Assembly (NCBI RefSeq): GCF_900095725.1
Contig: NZ_FMMP01000019.1
Location: 1-64,000 of the forward strand
Reading direction: 5' to 3'
DNA from: Cellulosilyticum sp. I15G10I2
GTDB lineage: Bacteria; Bacillota; Clostridia; Lachnospirales; Cellulosilyticaceae
DNA length: 64,000 nt
Made by a program: the position numbers and the translations under genes. Under the pieces are notes generated by a model. The model was not told where the DNA came from. It saw only the letters and a list, made by a program, of their open reading frames with translations, and searched no databases. Of this stretch, positions 8,008 to 17,762 are shown piece after piece (within the stretch, counting starts at the first letter, position 1; each line of letters opens with the position of its first letter).

Positions 8008-9075
8008 ATGAATGCTAAAGAAACCTACAAGGATTATATAATTGATTTAAAAAATATATCTAAGTCATTTGATCATACAGAAGTTTTAAAAGATATTAGT
8101 ATGTATATAAGGCGCAATGAATTTGTTACTTTACTTGGCCCCAGTGGGTGTGGTAAAACAACGCTCCTTCGGATTATTGGGGGATTTGAAGAACCTAGTC
8201 AAGGCGATGTATTCTTTGAAGGAAAAAATATTGTAACCTTACCTCCCTATAAGCGCAAAATTAATACCGTATTTCAAAAATATGCACTGTTTCCACATAT
8301 GAATGTTGAAGACAATATAGCTTTTGGACTAAATATCAAGAAGTTAGACAAGCAGCTTATTAAAAAGAAAGTCGATGAGATTCTAGAGCTAGTTAATCTT
8401 AAAGGTTTTCAAAAAAGATCTATTGATTCTTTGAGCGGCGGGCAGCAGCAAAGAATTGCTATTGCAAGAGCATTAGTTAATGAACCGGATGTGCTTCTTC
8501 TGGATGAGCCGCTAGGGGCCCTCGACTTAAAACTTAGAAAAGGTATGCAGCTGGAGCTTAAAAAAATTCAGCAAAAGATAGGTATTACGTTCATTTATGT
8601 GACACATGATCAAGAAGAAGCTCTGACAATGTCAGATACTATTGCTATTATGCATGAAGGTAAAGTGCAGCAGATAGGAACACCAGTTGATATTTATAAT
8701 GAGCCTAAAAATGCTTTTGTAGCTGATTTTATTGGAGAAAGTAATATTTTAGAAGGTATAATGCTTAAAGATTATCAGGTTCAGTTTCATAATTATGTGT
8801 TTGAATGTGTAGATGCTGGATTTGGTGAAAATACACCTGTTGATGTTGTCGTAAGACCAGAAGATATTCAAATTGTTTCTAAGGAACAAGGGATGTTAAG
8901 TGGATGTGTAGAGTCTGTTACTTTTAAAGGGGTACATTATGAAATGCTTATCAAAGGGGAGAAATTCCTATGGATGGTTCATTCCACTACAATGTCACAG
9001 GTGGGTGAAACAGTGGGACTCATTATCATACCAGCGGACATTCATATTATGAAAAGGAGTACAGTGTATGCATAG
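8008..9075 (+). CDS. potA: Spermidine/putrescine ABC transporter, ATP-binding protein
   Basis: A 355-residue ATPase with Walker [10 protein letters not shown], signature [14 protein letters not shown] and Walker [13 protein letters not shown], followed by a C-terminal TOBE-type domain. This fits PotA, which powers polyamine import at the inner face of the membrane. I chose ATG 8008: it has AAGGAG upstream, whereas the longer frame from 7963 runs back into the regulator gene. The end overlaps the start of potB by 8 bases. The operon order is regulator-potA-potB-potC-potD. Confidence 0.95.
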   Translation: MNAKETYKDYIIDLKNISKSFDHTEVLKDISMYIRRNEFVTLLGPSGCGKTTLLRIIGGFEEPSQGDVFFEGKNIVTLPPYKRKINTVFQKYALFPHMNVEDNIAFGLNIKKLDKQLIKKKVDEILELVNLKGFQKRSIDSLSGGQQQRIAIARALVNEPDVLLLDEPLGALDLKLRKGMQLELKKIQQKIGITFIYVTHDQEEALTMSDTIAIMHEGKVQQIGTPVDIYNEPKNAFVADFIGESNILEGIMLKDYQVQFHNYVFECVDAGFGENTPVDVVVRPEDIQIVSKEQGMLSGCVESVTFKGVHYEMLIKGEKFLWMVHSTTMSQVGETVGLIIIPADIHIMKRSTVYA

Positions 9076-9880
9076 AAAATCTTTAGCCTATCCCTATTTA
9101 ATATGGGCATCTCTTTTCATCATTGTTCCTTTAATGTTGATTGTGTACTTTAGTTTCTTTGAAGAAGGTCACTTTACCTTGCGCAGTTATCAAAAGTTTT
9201 TTGAAGATTACTACATAAAAGCTCTTTTGAAGTCTATACAGCTTGCATGTGTCAGTACTGTAATCTGTTTAATTATGGCATATCCTCTAGCTATGATATT
9301 AAGTACAAAAGAGATGTCTCAAAAAAAAATAATTTTATTACTTGTTGTACTACCTATGTGGATGAATTCTTTACTTAGAACGTATGCATGGGCAAGTTTG
9401 CTTGAAAATAATGGGGTCATTAATAGTATACTAGGTGTACTTGGCTTGTCTCCTATCCAATTTCTATATGGGAGTGGCGCCGTTGTATTTGGCATGGTCT
9501 ATAACTTTTTTCCGTTTATGGTACTTCCTATTTATAATGTGCTTTGTAAAATAGATTTAAGTTTAGTTGAAGCTTCATATGACTTAGGAGCCAATAAAGT
9601 GACAACATTTCGAAAAGTTATTTTACCCCTAAGTATGCCAGGGGTTATAACAGGCATTATTATGGTGTTTATGCCTGCCTTAACCACGTTCCTTATTACA
9701 AGGCTTTTAGGAGGTGGCAAAATTATGTTGATAGGTAATATCATTGAGGAACAATTTACTCGTACAAGAGACCTTGGATTTGGATCAGCTGTTTCAATGA
9801 TTTTGATGATCATTGTACTAGTTACTCTGACCTTTATGTCTAAAAAAGACTCCTTAGATAAAGGGGGCGGATTGTTTTGA
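9068..9880 (+). CDS. potB: Spermidine/putrescine ABC transporter permease
   Basis: A 270-residue integral membrane protein with about six transmembrane helices and the EAA-type motif [20 protein letters not shown] near residues 174-193, which contacts the ATPase. Position and sequence fit PotB. It overlaps potA by 8 bases and potC by 4, so translation is tightly coupled. Confidence 0.95.
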   Translation: MHRKSLAYPYLIWASLFIIVPLMLIVYFSFFEEGHFTLRSYQKFFEDYYIKALLKSIQLACVSTVICLIMAYPLAMILSTKEMSQKKIILLLVVLPMWMNSLLRTYAWASLLENNGVINSILGVLGLSPIQFLYGSGAVVFGMVYNFFPFMVLPIYNVLCKIDLSLVEASYDLGANKVTTFRKVILPLSMPGVITGIIMVFMPALTTFLITRLLGGGKIMLIGNIIEEQFTRTRDLGFGSAVSMILMIIVLVTLTFMSKKDSLDKGGGLF

Positions 9881-10668
9881 TGAAATTTATAAAAAAGATA
9901 TATACGGCTTTTATTTTAGTTATGATGTATGCGCCAATTATATTGCTTATGGTTTTTTCTTTTAATAACTCAAAGCTTCCAGTGTGGAATGGTTTTACAT
10001 TGGATTGGTATACTAAAATGTTTCATGATGCAGGGATTCAACAAGCTTTTATGCATACGATTATTATTGCACTTACCTCAGCAGCAGTGGCGACTATCAT
10101 TGGCACTTTTGCAGCGATGGGTATTAATCGGATGAGAGGTTGGCAAAAAAACGTTGTGATGAATATTACATATATTCCGCTTTTAAGTCCAGATATCGTA
10201 ATAGGTATTTCACTGATGATGCTTTTTTCGGTTATTAAATTACCTTTTGGACTTCCAACGCTAATCGTCTCACATATTACATTTAATATACCTTATGTAA
10301 TACTTTCGGTAATGCCAAAACTTAAACAAATGAATTATAATCTGTATGAGGCAGCACTGGATCTAGGTGCAACACCGTGGTATGCCTTTAAAAAGGTTAT
10401 TTTTCCAGAGATTATGCCTGGGGTTATAGCCGGTGCTTTTATTGCCTTTACGCTATCAATAGATGATTTTGTTGTTAGTTTTTTTAACAAAGGAGCAGGT
10501 GTTGATACTTTGCCTATTAAGATTTATGCTATGGCACGTAAGGGCGTTAATCCAACGATCAATGCTATTTCTACTATTATGTTTGTTACTATTATAAGTA
10601 TACTGCTCATAATGAATTTAAGAGCTGATCAAAAAGTAAAAGCAAAGCGTTTACGTCAGAGTGATTAA
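9877..10668 (+). CDS. potC: Spermidine/putrescine ABC transporter permease
   Basis: A 263-residue membrane protein with about six helices. Its EAA-type loop is EAALDLGATPWYAFKKVIFP, and the segment after it (SIDDFVVSFF) is characteristic of PotC. It is the second permease half, paired with potB, whose stop it overlaps by four bases (ATGA). Confidence 0.95.
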   Translation: MMKFIKKIYTAFILVMMYAPIILLMVFSFNNSKLPVWNGFTLDWYTKMFHDAGIQQAFMHTIIIALTSAAVATIIGTFAAMGINRMRGWQKNVVMNITYIPLLSPDIVIGISLMMLFSVIKLPFGLPTLIVSHITFNIPYVILSVMPKLKQMNYNLYEAALDLGATPWYAFKKVIFPEIMPGVIAGAFIAFTLSIDDFVVSFFNKGAGVDTLPIKIYAMARKGVNPTINAISTIMFVTIISILLIMNLRADQKVKAKRLRQSD

Positions 10669-10715
10669 AGGGTAGAGCCAGAATGAGATTAATTTATGGA
10701 AGGGAGATTAAAGGA

Positions 10716-11768
10716 ATGAAAAAATGGATGATGATTATGAGAGGGATTATAGCAGTAAGTTTGCTTGTGAGTACTCTTACAGGGTGTGGATCAAAGAAAG
10801 AGACGCTTATCGTATATAACTGGGGAGATTATATTGATCCACAAGTAAATGAACTGTTTACAAAAGAAACTGGCGTTAAGGTAATTTATTCGGAGTATGC
10901 AAATAATGAAGAAATGTATGCTACAGTTGAACCGGGCAATGTAAACTATGATATTTTATTCCCATCAGATTATATGATTGAAAAAATGATAAATAGAGAG
11001 ATGTTAGAGCCGATAGATAAACAATTGTTAAAGAATTATGATAAGATTGATGATAAGTTTAAAAACCTACCCTTTGATCCACCAAATAATTACTCAGTCC
11101 CTTATATGTGGGGGACTGTAGGTATATTATACAATACACAAATGGTAGATGAAACAGTAGATAGTTGGGATATCTTATGGAATGAAGACTATAAAGGACA
11201 AATATTTATGTATGATAGTGAAAGAGATTCGATTATGGTTGCTCTTAAAAAATTAGGTTATTCCATGAATACAAGAGATGAAAAGGAACTTGAAGCAGCC
11301 AAACAACTCTTAACTTTGCAAGCACCTTTAGTTCTTGCATATGTTGGAGATGAAGGGAAAGGAAAAATGGTTAATGGTGAGGCGGCTTTAATGGTTGCTT
11401 GGGCAGGCGATGCAATGGTAATGATGGATGAGAATCCAGATTTAGCTTACGTGATTCCTAAAGAAGGTTCTAACTATTTTGTTGATTCTATAGTTATTCC
11501 TAAAGGAAGTCAAAATATAAAGCTCGCTCATCAGTATATTGACTTTTTGTGCCGTGCGGATATAGCAGCAAAAAATGCAGAATACATAGGTTATTCTACA
11601 CCTATTAGTGCTGCAAGAGAACTGTTGCCAGAGGAAATTAAAAATAGCGAAGTAGCTTATCCAAGTGACCATGTTATCACTGATCCTAAGATGGAAATGT
11701 TTAATGATCCTTCAGATGTGATAGAACGCTATAGCAGTATATGGACACAGGTAAAAGTATCTAACTAA
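10716..11768 (+). CDS. potD: Spermidine/putrescine-binding lipoprotein
   Basis: A 350-residue solute-binding lipoprotein. A signal sequence ends in lipobox LTGC (about residues 18-21), so the mature protein is anchored to the membrane outside. The mature start TLIVYNWGDYIDP is the PotD/PotF signature. I chose ATG 10716, which has GGGAG 9 bases upstream and gives a normal lipoprotein signal; the longer frame from 10683 would add 11 residues ahead of it. This is the last gene of the operon. Confidence 0.94.
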   Translation: MKKWMMIMRGIIAVSLLVSTLTGCGSKKETLIVYNWGDYIDPQVNELFTKETGVKVIYSEYANNEEMYATVEPGNVNYDILFPSDYMIEKMINREMLEPIDKQLLKNYDKIDDKFKNLPFDPPNNYSVPYMWGTVGILYNTQMVDETVDSWDILWNEDYKGQIFMYDSERDSIMVALKKLGYSMNTRDEKELEAAKQLLTLQAPLVLAYVGDEGKGKMVNGEAALMVAWAGDAMVMMDENPDLAYVIPKEGSNYFVDSIVIPKGSQNIKLAHQYIDFLCRADIAAKNAEYIGYSTPISAARELLPEEIKNSEVAYPSDHVITDPKMEMFNDPSDVIERYSSIWTQVKVSN

Positions 11769-11854
11769 TATAATATTGAATATTAAATTTATTCTTTAAA
11801 AGATAAAAAATATCAGTTATAATAAAAAGAGATAACGGAAATGGAGGTTTTTTA

Positions 11855-12205
11855 ATGCACGAGACAACATTAGGGGAAGAATTAGATTTCTTAGAGGATG
11901 AATATGAAATAGATGATACCAACAACGGCGTTGAGCCTATGCCCATACCTACGCATTCTACACAATTAAATGCATGGACATCACTGATATTAGGCATAGT
12001 GGGGTCCCTTGGGTGGCTTGTCCCTATTATTGGGCTTCCAGTTACAATAGTGGGGACGGTATTAGGTGCTGTAGGCATTAAAACAAGAAATGCCAGAGGT
12101 ATTGCCATTGCAGGATTTGTTATTAATACAGTATTCTTAATCGGGTCTATAGCAAAAGGGATTTTAGATATCATCAAATATATCAAGAAGTCAAATAAAG
12201 ACTAA
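11855..12205 (+). CDS. Small membrane protein, DUF4190-like
   Basis: A 116-residue protein. An acidic soluble N-terminus (residues 1-40) precedes two hydrophobic helices (about 43-70 and 80-105) joined by a GIKTRNARG loop, with a basic tail. The two-helix arrangement with TSLILGIVG and GLPVTIVGTVLGAVG resembles DUF4190-type proteins of unknown role. TGGAGG precedes ATG 11855. It stands alone and has its own terminator. No function can be given. Confidence 0.75.
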   Translation: MHETTLGEELDFLEDEYEIDDTNNGVEPMPIPTHSTQLNAWTSLILGIVGSLGWLVPIIGLPVTIVGTVLGAVGIKTRNARGIAIAGFVINTVFLIGSIAKGILDIIKYIKKSNKD

Positions 12206-12236
12206 GGGGTTGCTAAAATAAGCAATCCTTTTTTTG
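12204..12236 (+). terminator. Rho-independent terminator
   Basis: AAGGGGTTGCT pairs with AGCAATCCTTT around AAAATA, followed by a T run. It directly follows the DUF4190-like gene. Confidence 0.88.
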
Positions 12237-12276
12237 TGTGACATAATTAGACACAATCACCTATTACTCTAAATGA

Positions 12277-12295
12277 GCATACAATATTGGTATGC
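12277..12295. promoter_or_regulatory. Candidate operator dyad upstream of the yedF-like gene
   Basis: GCATAC and GTATGC flank a 7-base AT-rich centre, 27 bases before the start codon at 12323. This is the size of a small repressor site, but it may be chance. Confidence 0.3.
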
Positions 12296-12322
12296 AGAGT
12301 ACATTAAGGGGGCAATGATACG

Positions 12323-12661
12323 GTGTATAAAAATGTTATTATCATTAACAGTGATACTCTAGGGAGAGGAGATGCTGAGGTTGGGCATACACTCCTAGGT
12401 ACATTTCTTAGAAAACTTCTTGCCAGCATGAATAAGCCAGATGTCATTATATTTTATAATTCAGGAGTAAAACTCGTTGTAAGAGGATCTTATTTTATAG
12501 ATATATTAGATGGGCTTGAATGCGAAGGGGTGGAACTCTTAGCGTGTGGAACATGTGTCTATAAGGCTTGTAACAACAGTTCACTACAAGTAGGAAGAAT
12601 TACGAATATGGAAGAAATTGCAGATATTGTTTTAAAAGCACACAAAGTCATAACACTATAG
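12323..12661 (+). CDS. YedF-type DsrE-domain protein (stand-alone)
   Basis: A 112-residue protein matching the C-terminal DsrE-like half of YedF: DTLGRGDAEVGHTLLG near the start, the IIFYNSGVKL strand, and the LLACGTCV cysteine motif, ending in ADIVLKAHKVI. YedF is linked with sulfur/selenium relay, but the N-terminal TusA-like domain is missing and no selenium genes are nearby. The start is GTG 12323 with AAGGGGG 10 bases upstream. It could be a sulfur carrier or just a structural relative. Confidence 0.8.
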   Translation: MYKNVIIINSDTLGRGDAEVGHTLLGTFLRKLLASMNKPDVIIFYNSGVKLVVRGSYFIDILDGLECEGVELLACGTCVYKACNNSSLQVGRITNMEEIADIVLKAHKVITL

Positions 12662-12678
12662 TCATTATCTAGCTTTCG

Positions 12679-12726
12679 ATAGCCGACTAAAATACACTAG
12701 ACGTATTTTAGTCAGCTATTTTTTAT
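12679..12726. terminator. Bidirectional terminator between convergent genes
   Basis: ATAGC-C-GACTAAAATAC pairs with GTATTTTAGTC-A-GCTAT around a 7-base loop, followed by TTTTTTATT. It lies between the yedF-like gene (plus strand) and the hydrolase gene (minus strand) and could serve both. Confidence 0.85.
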
Positions 12727-13718
12727 TATTCTTTTTGTAAAGAAGTTATTAAGGAGCTGATAACACCCTGAATAATAGCCATATCTTTTTCTTCAATAAA
12801 ATTTACAGAGCCGTCCATATAAGTTTGAGTACTATTAGAAGAAAACTTAAGCAAGGTGGTCTGTGTCTGCTGCCAAGTACCATAAGGATTGGTTTTTGAA
12901 GTTATAATATGCAGCGGAATATCGCCTAAGGTACCTCCTTCTAAAATCATTTTAGCATTAGACTGAAGTTTAAGCTTTTCTTCTATCATATTTCTGTTCC
13001 ATAACTTTTCCAGTGTAATACCGCTGTTTAGAGTTTTAAGTTCTTCTGGCAGCATATCATTAGTGTTAAGTATTTTTTGCATGGCGTCTGTATCACTTAA
13101 TAATCTTAAGAGTCCTACGTTACGCAGTCCGTTCATTAAGAACGATTCTACTATCATAATATTATTATATTTACTGCAAAAATCAGGAGAAGCCCCGTCA
13201 ATTAAAACAATACCGGCTACATCCTCAGGATAGAGCTGAGCATATCTTAGTACTTCAAGCGAACCCATAGAGTGTGCAATAAATAATGCTGGTAAAGGAT
13301 GATTGCTATTATGTAAAAGCGTATGTATTTCAGAAGCAATTGTAGTAACGTCTCTAGGGGCTTTGGTAAGCTCACTCCAGCCATAACCGGGTTTATCATA
13401 TACTGCTATTGCTGCTTCCTCAGAGAACTTTGAAAAAAGAGGGTATAATTCAGCATAAGGCACAGAAGTGCCAATATTTGAGGCGAAGACGAGTGGCATA
13501 CCTGAAGAGGCAGAAGTATAAAGATGCATCATAGAGTCATTGACATCAATTAATTTACCTACCCGTCCATATTGATTAGCATGTGCATAAACATAATATA
13601 TTTGATAAAAAGCTCCTACCAGGAGCATACATATGATTAATAGATAGATATAAATTTTTTTACTGCCTTTTTGTTTTTTGTCATAGTTTCCCAGTACCAT
13701 TTTTTTATTCTTACGCAT
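12726..13718 (-). CDS. Membrane-anchored alpha/beta hydrolase
   Basis: A 330-residue alpha/beta-hydrolase-fold protein. A basic N-terminus and one transmembrane helix (about residues 20-42) tether the catalytic domain outside. Motifs include YDKPGYGWSE, and the nucleophile elbow AHSMGS (Ser in the G/A-H-S-M-G turn), followed by the VLIDGASPDF strand; the late His is less clear. The substrate cannot be predicted. It is a single gene running opposite to both neighbours. Confidence 0.88.
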   Translation of the reverse strand: MRKNKKMVLGNYDKKQKGSKKIYIYLLIICMLLVGAFYQIYYVYAHANQYGRVGKLIDVNDSMMHLYTSASSGMPLVFASNIGTSVPYAELYPLFSKFSEEAAIAVYDKPGYGWSELTKAPRDVTTIASEIHTLLHNSNHPLPALFIAHSMGSLEVLRYAQLYPEDVAGIVLIDGASPDFCSKYNNIMIVESFLMNGLRNVGLLRLLSDTDAMQKILNTNDMLPEELKTLNSGITLEKLWNRNMIEEKLKLQSNAKMILEGGTLGDIPLHIITSKTNPYGTWQQTQTTLLKFSSNSTQTYMDGSVNFIEEKDMAIIQGVISSLITSLQKE

Positions 13719-13982
13719 CGGCTATCTCCTAATATATTACATAAAAGTATGTGAGTTATAAAGTTCATCTTATTATAGCATAAATTATGTTTTATTGGAT
13801 GAAATAAGTAAAAAAGTTATCGAATTATAGGCGTTAAATATATCCAAGAAGAAAAAGTGTTTTATTTGATACACTATTTATAAACTAAAAAATACTATCA
13901 TTATGAATAAAAATAATGTATATTATAATAATGTATAGATAGTTTAATAAAAGTATTGGTATCCTAGTAAGGAGTTGGAAAA
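13719..13982. other. Intergenic region between divergent hydrolase and murB genes
   Basis: This 264-base AT-rich stretch must hold two divergent promoters. I see several AT-rich -10-like strings but no pair of boxes clear enough to call, and no repeat or small gene. Confidence 0.5.
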
Positions 13983-14900
13983 ATGGAAATAAATGAGGTT
14001 ATAAATCTTTTATGTACTCAGATACCAAATGAAAATATTCTAATGAATGAACCTATGAAAAATCATACTTCTTTTAAAATAGGGGGGCCGGCAGATTTAT
14101 TTGTTATGCCGACCGATTGTACACAATTAGTAAGTGCAGTACAATTATGCAATGCACATAATATTCCTTATTATATTGTGGGTAATGGCAGTAATTTATT
14201 AATAGATGATAAAGGTTTTAGAGGCGTTATTATTCAGTTATATAAAAACCTATCTGATATAGAAATAGAGGATACAGTGATTACGGCAGATAGCGGCGCG
14301 TTGCTTTCTAAAATTGCAAATGTTGCATTTGAACACGGACTTGCAGGTTTTGAGTTCGCACAAGGCATCCCCGGAACTCTGGGAGGGGCAGTAGCTATGA
14401 ATGCAGGAGCTTATGGCGGAGAAATACAAGATGTCATAATAGATGCCCAGGTAATTGATCAAAAAGGCCAAAAGATAACTTTATCGAAAGAAGATTTGGC
14501 ATTAGGCTATAGAACAAGCATTATTCAAAAAAATAAATATATTGTTTTAAAGGCAAGACTACTTTTATCCAGAGGTAGTAAAACAGCTATATCTGAAATA
14601 ATGAAAGATTTGGCAGGAAGAAGAAGGGATAAACAACCACTTGAAAAGCCTAGTGCAGGCAGCACCTTTAAAAGGCCTGAGGGTTACTTTGCGGGAAAGC
14701 TTATCATGGATGCTGGACTTAGAGGCTATCAGATAGGCGGGGCCATGGTCTCTACGAAGCATTGTGGTTTTGTAGTGAGTGATGGCACTGCTACATTTAA
14801 AGATGTTAAAGCGCTTATTGATCATATTCAATTAACTGTCAAAGAAAAATTTAATGTTGATTTGCAACCAGAAATCAAAATTATTAGTAACCAAGGATAA
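13983..14900 (+). CDS. murB: UDP-N-acetylenolpyruvoylglucosamine reductase
   Basis: A 305-residue FAD enzyme that reduces UDP-GlcNAc-enolpyruvate to UDP-MurNAc in peptidoglycan synthesis. Visible motifs are NHTSFKIGGPAD, YIVGNGSNLL, GFEFAQGIPGTLGGAV and PSAGSTFKRP (catalytic Ser), with a C-terminal LQPEIKII strand. The length is typical of Firmicute MurB. AAGGAG precedes ATG 13983. It is the first gene of a compact operon with rapZ, yvcK, whiA and crh. Confidence 0.97.
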   Translation: MEINEVINLLCTQIPNENILMNEPMKNHTSFKIGGPADLFVMPTDCTQLVSAVQLCNAHNIPYYIVGNGSNLLIDDKGFRGVIIQLYKNLSDIEIEDTVITADSGALLSKIANVAFEHGLAGFEFAQGIPGTLGGAVAMNAGAYGGEIQDVIIDAQVIDQKGQKITLSKEDLALGYRTSIIQKNKYIVLKARLLLSRGSKTAISEIMKDLAGRRRDKQPLEKPSAGSTFKRPEGYFAGKLIMDAGLRGYQIGGAMVSTKHCGFVVSDGTATFKDVKALIDHIQLTVKEKFNVDLQPEIKIISNQG

Positions 14901-14920
14901 GAAATGGGCAGGAGGCACTT

Positions 14921-15793
14921 ATGAACTTTATTATTGTAACAGGAATGTCAGGAGCAGGTAAAAGTAGTGCTATAAAGTTTTTTGAAGATATGGGATACTA
15001 TTGTGTAGATAATCTGCCGCCTACTTTAATAACAAATTTTGCTGAACTTATAGCGCCTCAAGAAGAAAAGTTAAGCAAGGTTGTTTTGGGTATTGATATT
15101 AGAGGCGGTGTTTTATTCTCAGATTTATTCAGCAGTTTACATGATCTTAAATCTTGTGGACACACTTATGAAATTGTATATTTTGACTGTAGTGATCAAG
15201 AGCTTATTAAACGGTATAAAGAAACAAGGAGGCTCCATCCTTTAGCAAGAAGTGAAAGGGTAGAAGAAGGTATTCAAAGAGAAAGAGAAATCTTAAAGGA
15301 AATGAGATCAAAAGCACATCATATTATTGATACATCATATATGCTGCCAAAAGATACTAAAGAAGTGCTTTTTAAAATTTATAGTGAGAAAAAGGCATTT
15401 AACAGCTTAATGGTTACGATTCTTTCTTTTGGTTTCAAATATGGGATGCCTATTGATGCAGACCTCGTCTATGATGTAAGATTTGCGCCAAATCCTTATT
15501 ATATACCAGAAATGAGACCTTATACAGGTAATGATGAGATTGTAAAAAATTATGTAATGCAATTTGAAGTGACACAAACATTTGTTGCAAAATTAAAGGA
15601 TATGATTAGCTTCCTTATGCCAAACTATATGCAAGAGGGCAAAAATCAGTTAGTTATTGGTATTGGCTGTACAGGGGGCAAACATAGATCTGTAACTATC
15701 GCCAATGCACTCTGCAAATTTTTACAAGATGAAGGACATACTGTAATTATTCAACATAGAGATATTGATAAAGATAGTAAAAGAGGGAAGTAA
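14921..15793 (+). CDS. rapZ: RNase adapter protein RapZ / nucleotide-binding protein YvcJ
   Basis: A 290-residue P-loop protein. Walker A GMSGAGKS lies at residues 8-15, and the C-terminal half has IGIGCTGGKHRSVTIA, the RapZ signature. In Gram-negatives RapZ steers small-RNA decay; in Bacillus the homologue YvcJ binds and hydrolyses nucleotides. Its position between murB and yvcK is the usual Firmicute arrangement. Confidence 0.96.
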   Translation: MNFIIVTGMSGAGKSSAIKFFEDMGYYCVDNLPPTLITNFAELIAPQEEKLSKVVLGIDIRGGVLFSDLFSSLHDLKSCGHTYEIVYFDCSDQELIKRYKETRRLHPLARSERVEEGIQREREILKEMRSKAHHIIDTSYMLPKDTKEVLFKIYSEKKAFNSLMVTILSFGFKYGMPIDADLVYDVRFAPNPYYIPEMRPYTGNDEIVKNYVMQFEVTQTFVAKLKDMISFLMPNYMQEGKNQLVIGIGCTGGKHRSVTIANALCKFLQDEGHTVIIQHRDIDKDSKRGK

Positions 15794-15794
15794 T

Positions 15795-16772
15795 ATGAAA
15801 ATGAGGCAGCAAGAGCCTAAAGTAGTTGTAATAGGTGGGGGAACAGGCTTATCAGCTATGTTAAAAGGTATTAAAAAATATACTTCCCATATAAGTGCTG
15901 TTGTAACTGTAGCTGATAATGGAGGTGGCTCAGGTAAAATCAGAGAAGAAATGGGAATCATGCCCCCGGGGGATATTAGAAATTGTCTTGTGGCACTAGC
16001 TAATACGGAACCGATCATGGAAAAAGTACTTCAATACAGGTTCAAAGAAGGTTCTTTAAAGGGGCAAAATTTAGGCAATTTATTTTTAGCAGCTTTGACA
16101 GATATTACAGGCAGCTTTGAACAAGCTGTTAAGTTGACTGGAAATGTGCTTGCTATTACAGGCAAGGTTATACCCGTTACACTTGAAAATATTCATCTTT
16201 GTGCACAATTTGAAAACGGAAAATCTATTGAAGGTGAAACACAAATCGTAGAATATGGCAAATTAAACCAGTCTCTTATTAAAGAGATAGCTTTAAATCC
16301 AACTAACCCTAGGCCTGTTAAAGAAGTTATTTATGCACTTCAAGAAGCAGACCTTATCATTCTGGGACCAGGAAGTCTTTATACAAGCCTGATTCCAAAT
16401 TTATTGGTGGATTTAGTTCCAATGCTTATTGAAAGGTCAAGGGCAAAGAAAATTTATGTAGCCAACATTATGAGTCAGCCAGGAGAAACAACGGGGTTTT
16501 CAATTGAAGAACATTTAAGAATACTGGAGAAGTATATTGGAAACAATGTGATACATAGTGTCATTGTTAACAATGAAATAATACCTGATGAGTACCTTAA
16601 CCAATATATTGAAGAAGGGGCAGATATCTTAAGATTTGACCCGCAAAATGAGATTTGGCATCATGTTAAAAGAGTTGAAGCACCACTTGTTAAGATTTTT
16701 AAGGATAAAAAGTTTGTTAGGCACGACTCAGAAAAACTAGCTGAATGTATATTTAAAGAGTTTTTCAATTAA
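15795..16772 (+). CDS. yvcK: YvcK/GlmR-type gluconeogenesis factor
   Basis: A 325-residue CofD-like protein with VVVIGGGTGLSAML at residues 9-22, VADNGGGSG, and the MPPGDIRNCLVAL segment. In Bacillus YvcK/GlmR binds UDP-GlcNAc and channels carbon into cell wall precursors. I chose ATG 15795, one base after the rapZ stop; the longer frame from 15765 lies inside rapZ. The next gene is whiA. Confidence 0.96.
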   Translation: MKMRQQEPKVVVIGGGTGLSAMLKGIKKYTSHISAVVTVADNGGGSGKIREEMGIMPPGDIRNCLVALANTEPIMEKVLQYRFKEGSLKGQNLGNLFLAALTDITGSFEQAVKLTGNVLAITGKVIPVTLENIHLCAQFENGKSIEGETQIVEYGKLNQSLIKEIALNPTNPRPVKEVIYALQEADLIILGPGSLYTSLIPNLLVDLVPMLIERSRAKKIYVANIMSQPGETTGFSIEEHLRILEKYIGNNVIHSVIVNNEIIPDEYLNQYIEEGADILRFDPQNEIWHHVKRVEAPLVKIFKDKKFVRHDSEKLAECIFKEFFN

Positions 16773-16796
16773 AATTACATAAAAGAGGTGACAAAT

Positions 16797-17762
16797 ATGT
16801 CTTTTTCCTCCAATGTAAAAAAAGAACTCACTTGTGTTCCATTAGGTACAAGGCATTGTATGATTGCAGAAATCGCTGCGCTTATACTCATGTCAGGGGA
16901 GATTAAATGTGAAAACGGGGCTTATTCGGTCAAATTTCAGACAGAAAATGCTGCTGTTGCAAGAAAGTACTTTACAATGATTAAAAAAACTTTTAATATA
17001 AATACAAAGGTAGTCTTTAAAGTCAGTAAAAAGTTTCATAAGAAACAAACTTATATTTTACACATTAAAGACCATGAAGCGTCTCTAAAAGTACTAAAGG
17101 CAACGACGGTACTTAAGGCAGATCAGGAAAAGTTAATCATTAGAGATTATGTAGATTTAACAATTATACAAAGTATTTGCTGTAAAAGAGCTTATCTAAG
17201 AGGGGCGTTTTTAGGAGCAGGCTCGGTAAGCGATCCAGAAAAGGGATATCATCTTGAATTTGTAAGTCCTGCCTTAAAACATGCTGAATTCATTAAAGAG
17301 GTCATGAGTTCACTAGAAATGGATCCCAAAATAGTACCACGTAAAAACAACTATGTGGTTTACCTTAAAGAAGGCACACAAATAGTTGATTTGCTGAATA
17401 TTATGGGAGCACATATTGCACTGATGGAGCTCGAAAATATACGTATTATAAAAGAGGTAAGAAACAATGTAAACCGTATTGTTAATTGTGAAACAGCTAA
17501 TCTTAAAAAAACAGTATCAGCAGCAGTCAGGCAGGTGCAAGATATAGAGTATATACAAGATACAATAGGTATTTCTGCTTTGCCTGACAACTTACAAGAA
17601 GTAGCTACATATCGGTTAGAATATCCAAGTGCTACTTTAAAAGAACTCGGAGAGCTTATCAGCCACCCAGTAGGAAAGTCGGGAGTAAATCATAGACTAA
17701 AAAAAATAAGTGAGATTGCAGAGCAAACTAGACAAATCAGAGGAGGAGTTAAAAATGATTAA
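16797..17762 (+). CDS. whiA: DNA-binding protein WhiA
   Basis: A 321-residue protein of the WhiA family: a LAGLIDADG-like N-terminal half (RAYLRGAFLGAGSVSDPEKGYHLEF) and a C-terminal helix-turn-helix (ATLKELGELISHPVGKSGVNHRLKK). It affects division and chromosome segregation in Firmicutes. I chose ATG 16797 because AGAGGTGA lies 5 bases upstream; the GTG at 16788 is inside that site. Its stop overlaps the crh start. Confidence 0.97.
   Translation: MSFSSNVKKELTCVPLGTRHCMIAEIAALILMSGEIKCENGAYSVKFQTENAAVARKYFTMIKKTFNINTKVVFKVSKKFHKKQTYILHIKDHEASLKVLKATTVLKADQEKLIIRDYVDLTIIQSICCKRAYLRGAFLGAGSVSDPEKGYHLEFVSPALKHAEFIKEVMSSLEMDPKIVPRKNNYVVYLKEGTQIVDLLNIMGAHIALMELENIRIIKEVRNNVNRIVNCETANLKKTVSAAVRQVQDIEYIQDTIGISALPDNLQEVATYRLEYPSATLKELGELISHPVGKSGVNHRLKKISEIAEQTRQIRGGVKND

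Noticed and set aside
11761-12186. A 141-residue minus-strand frame
   Set aside because: It is antisense to the DUF4190-like gene, which has a good ribosome binding site, membrane helices and its own terminator.
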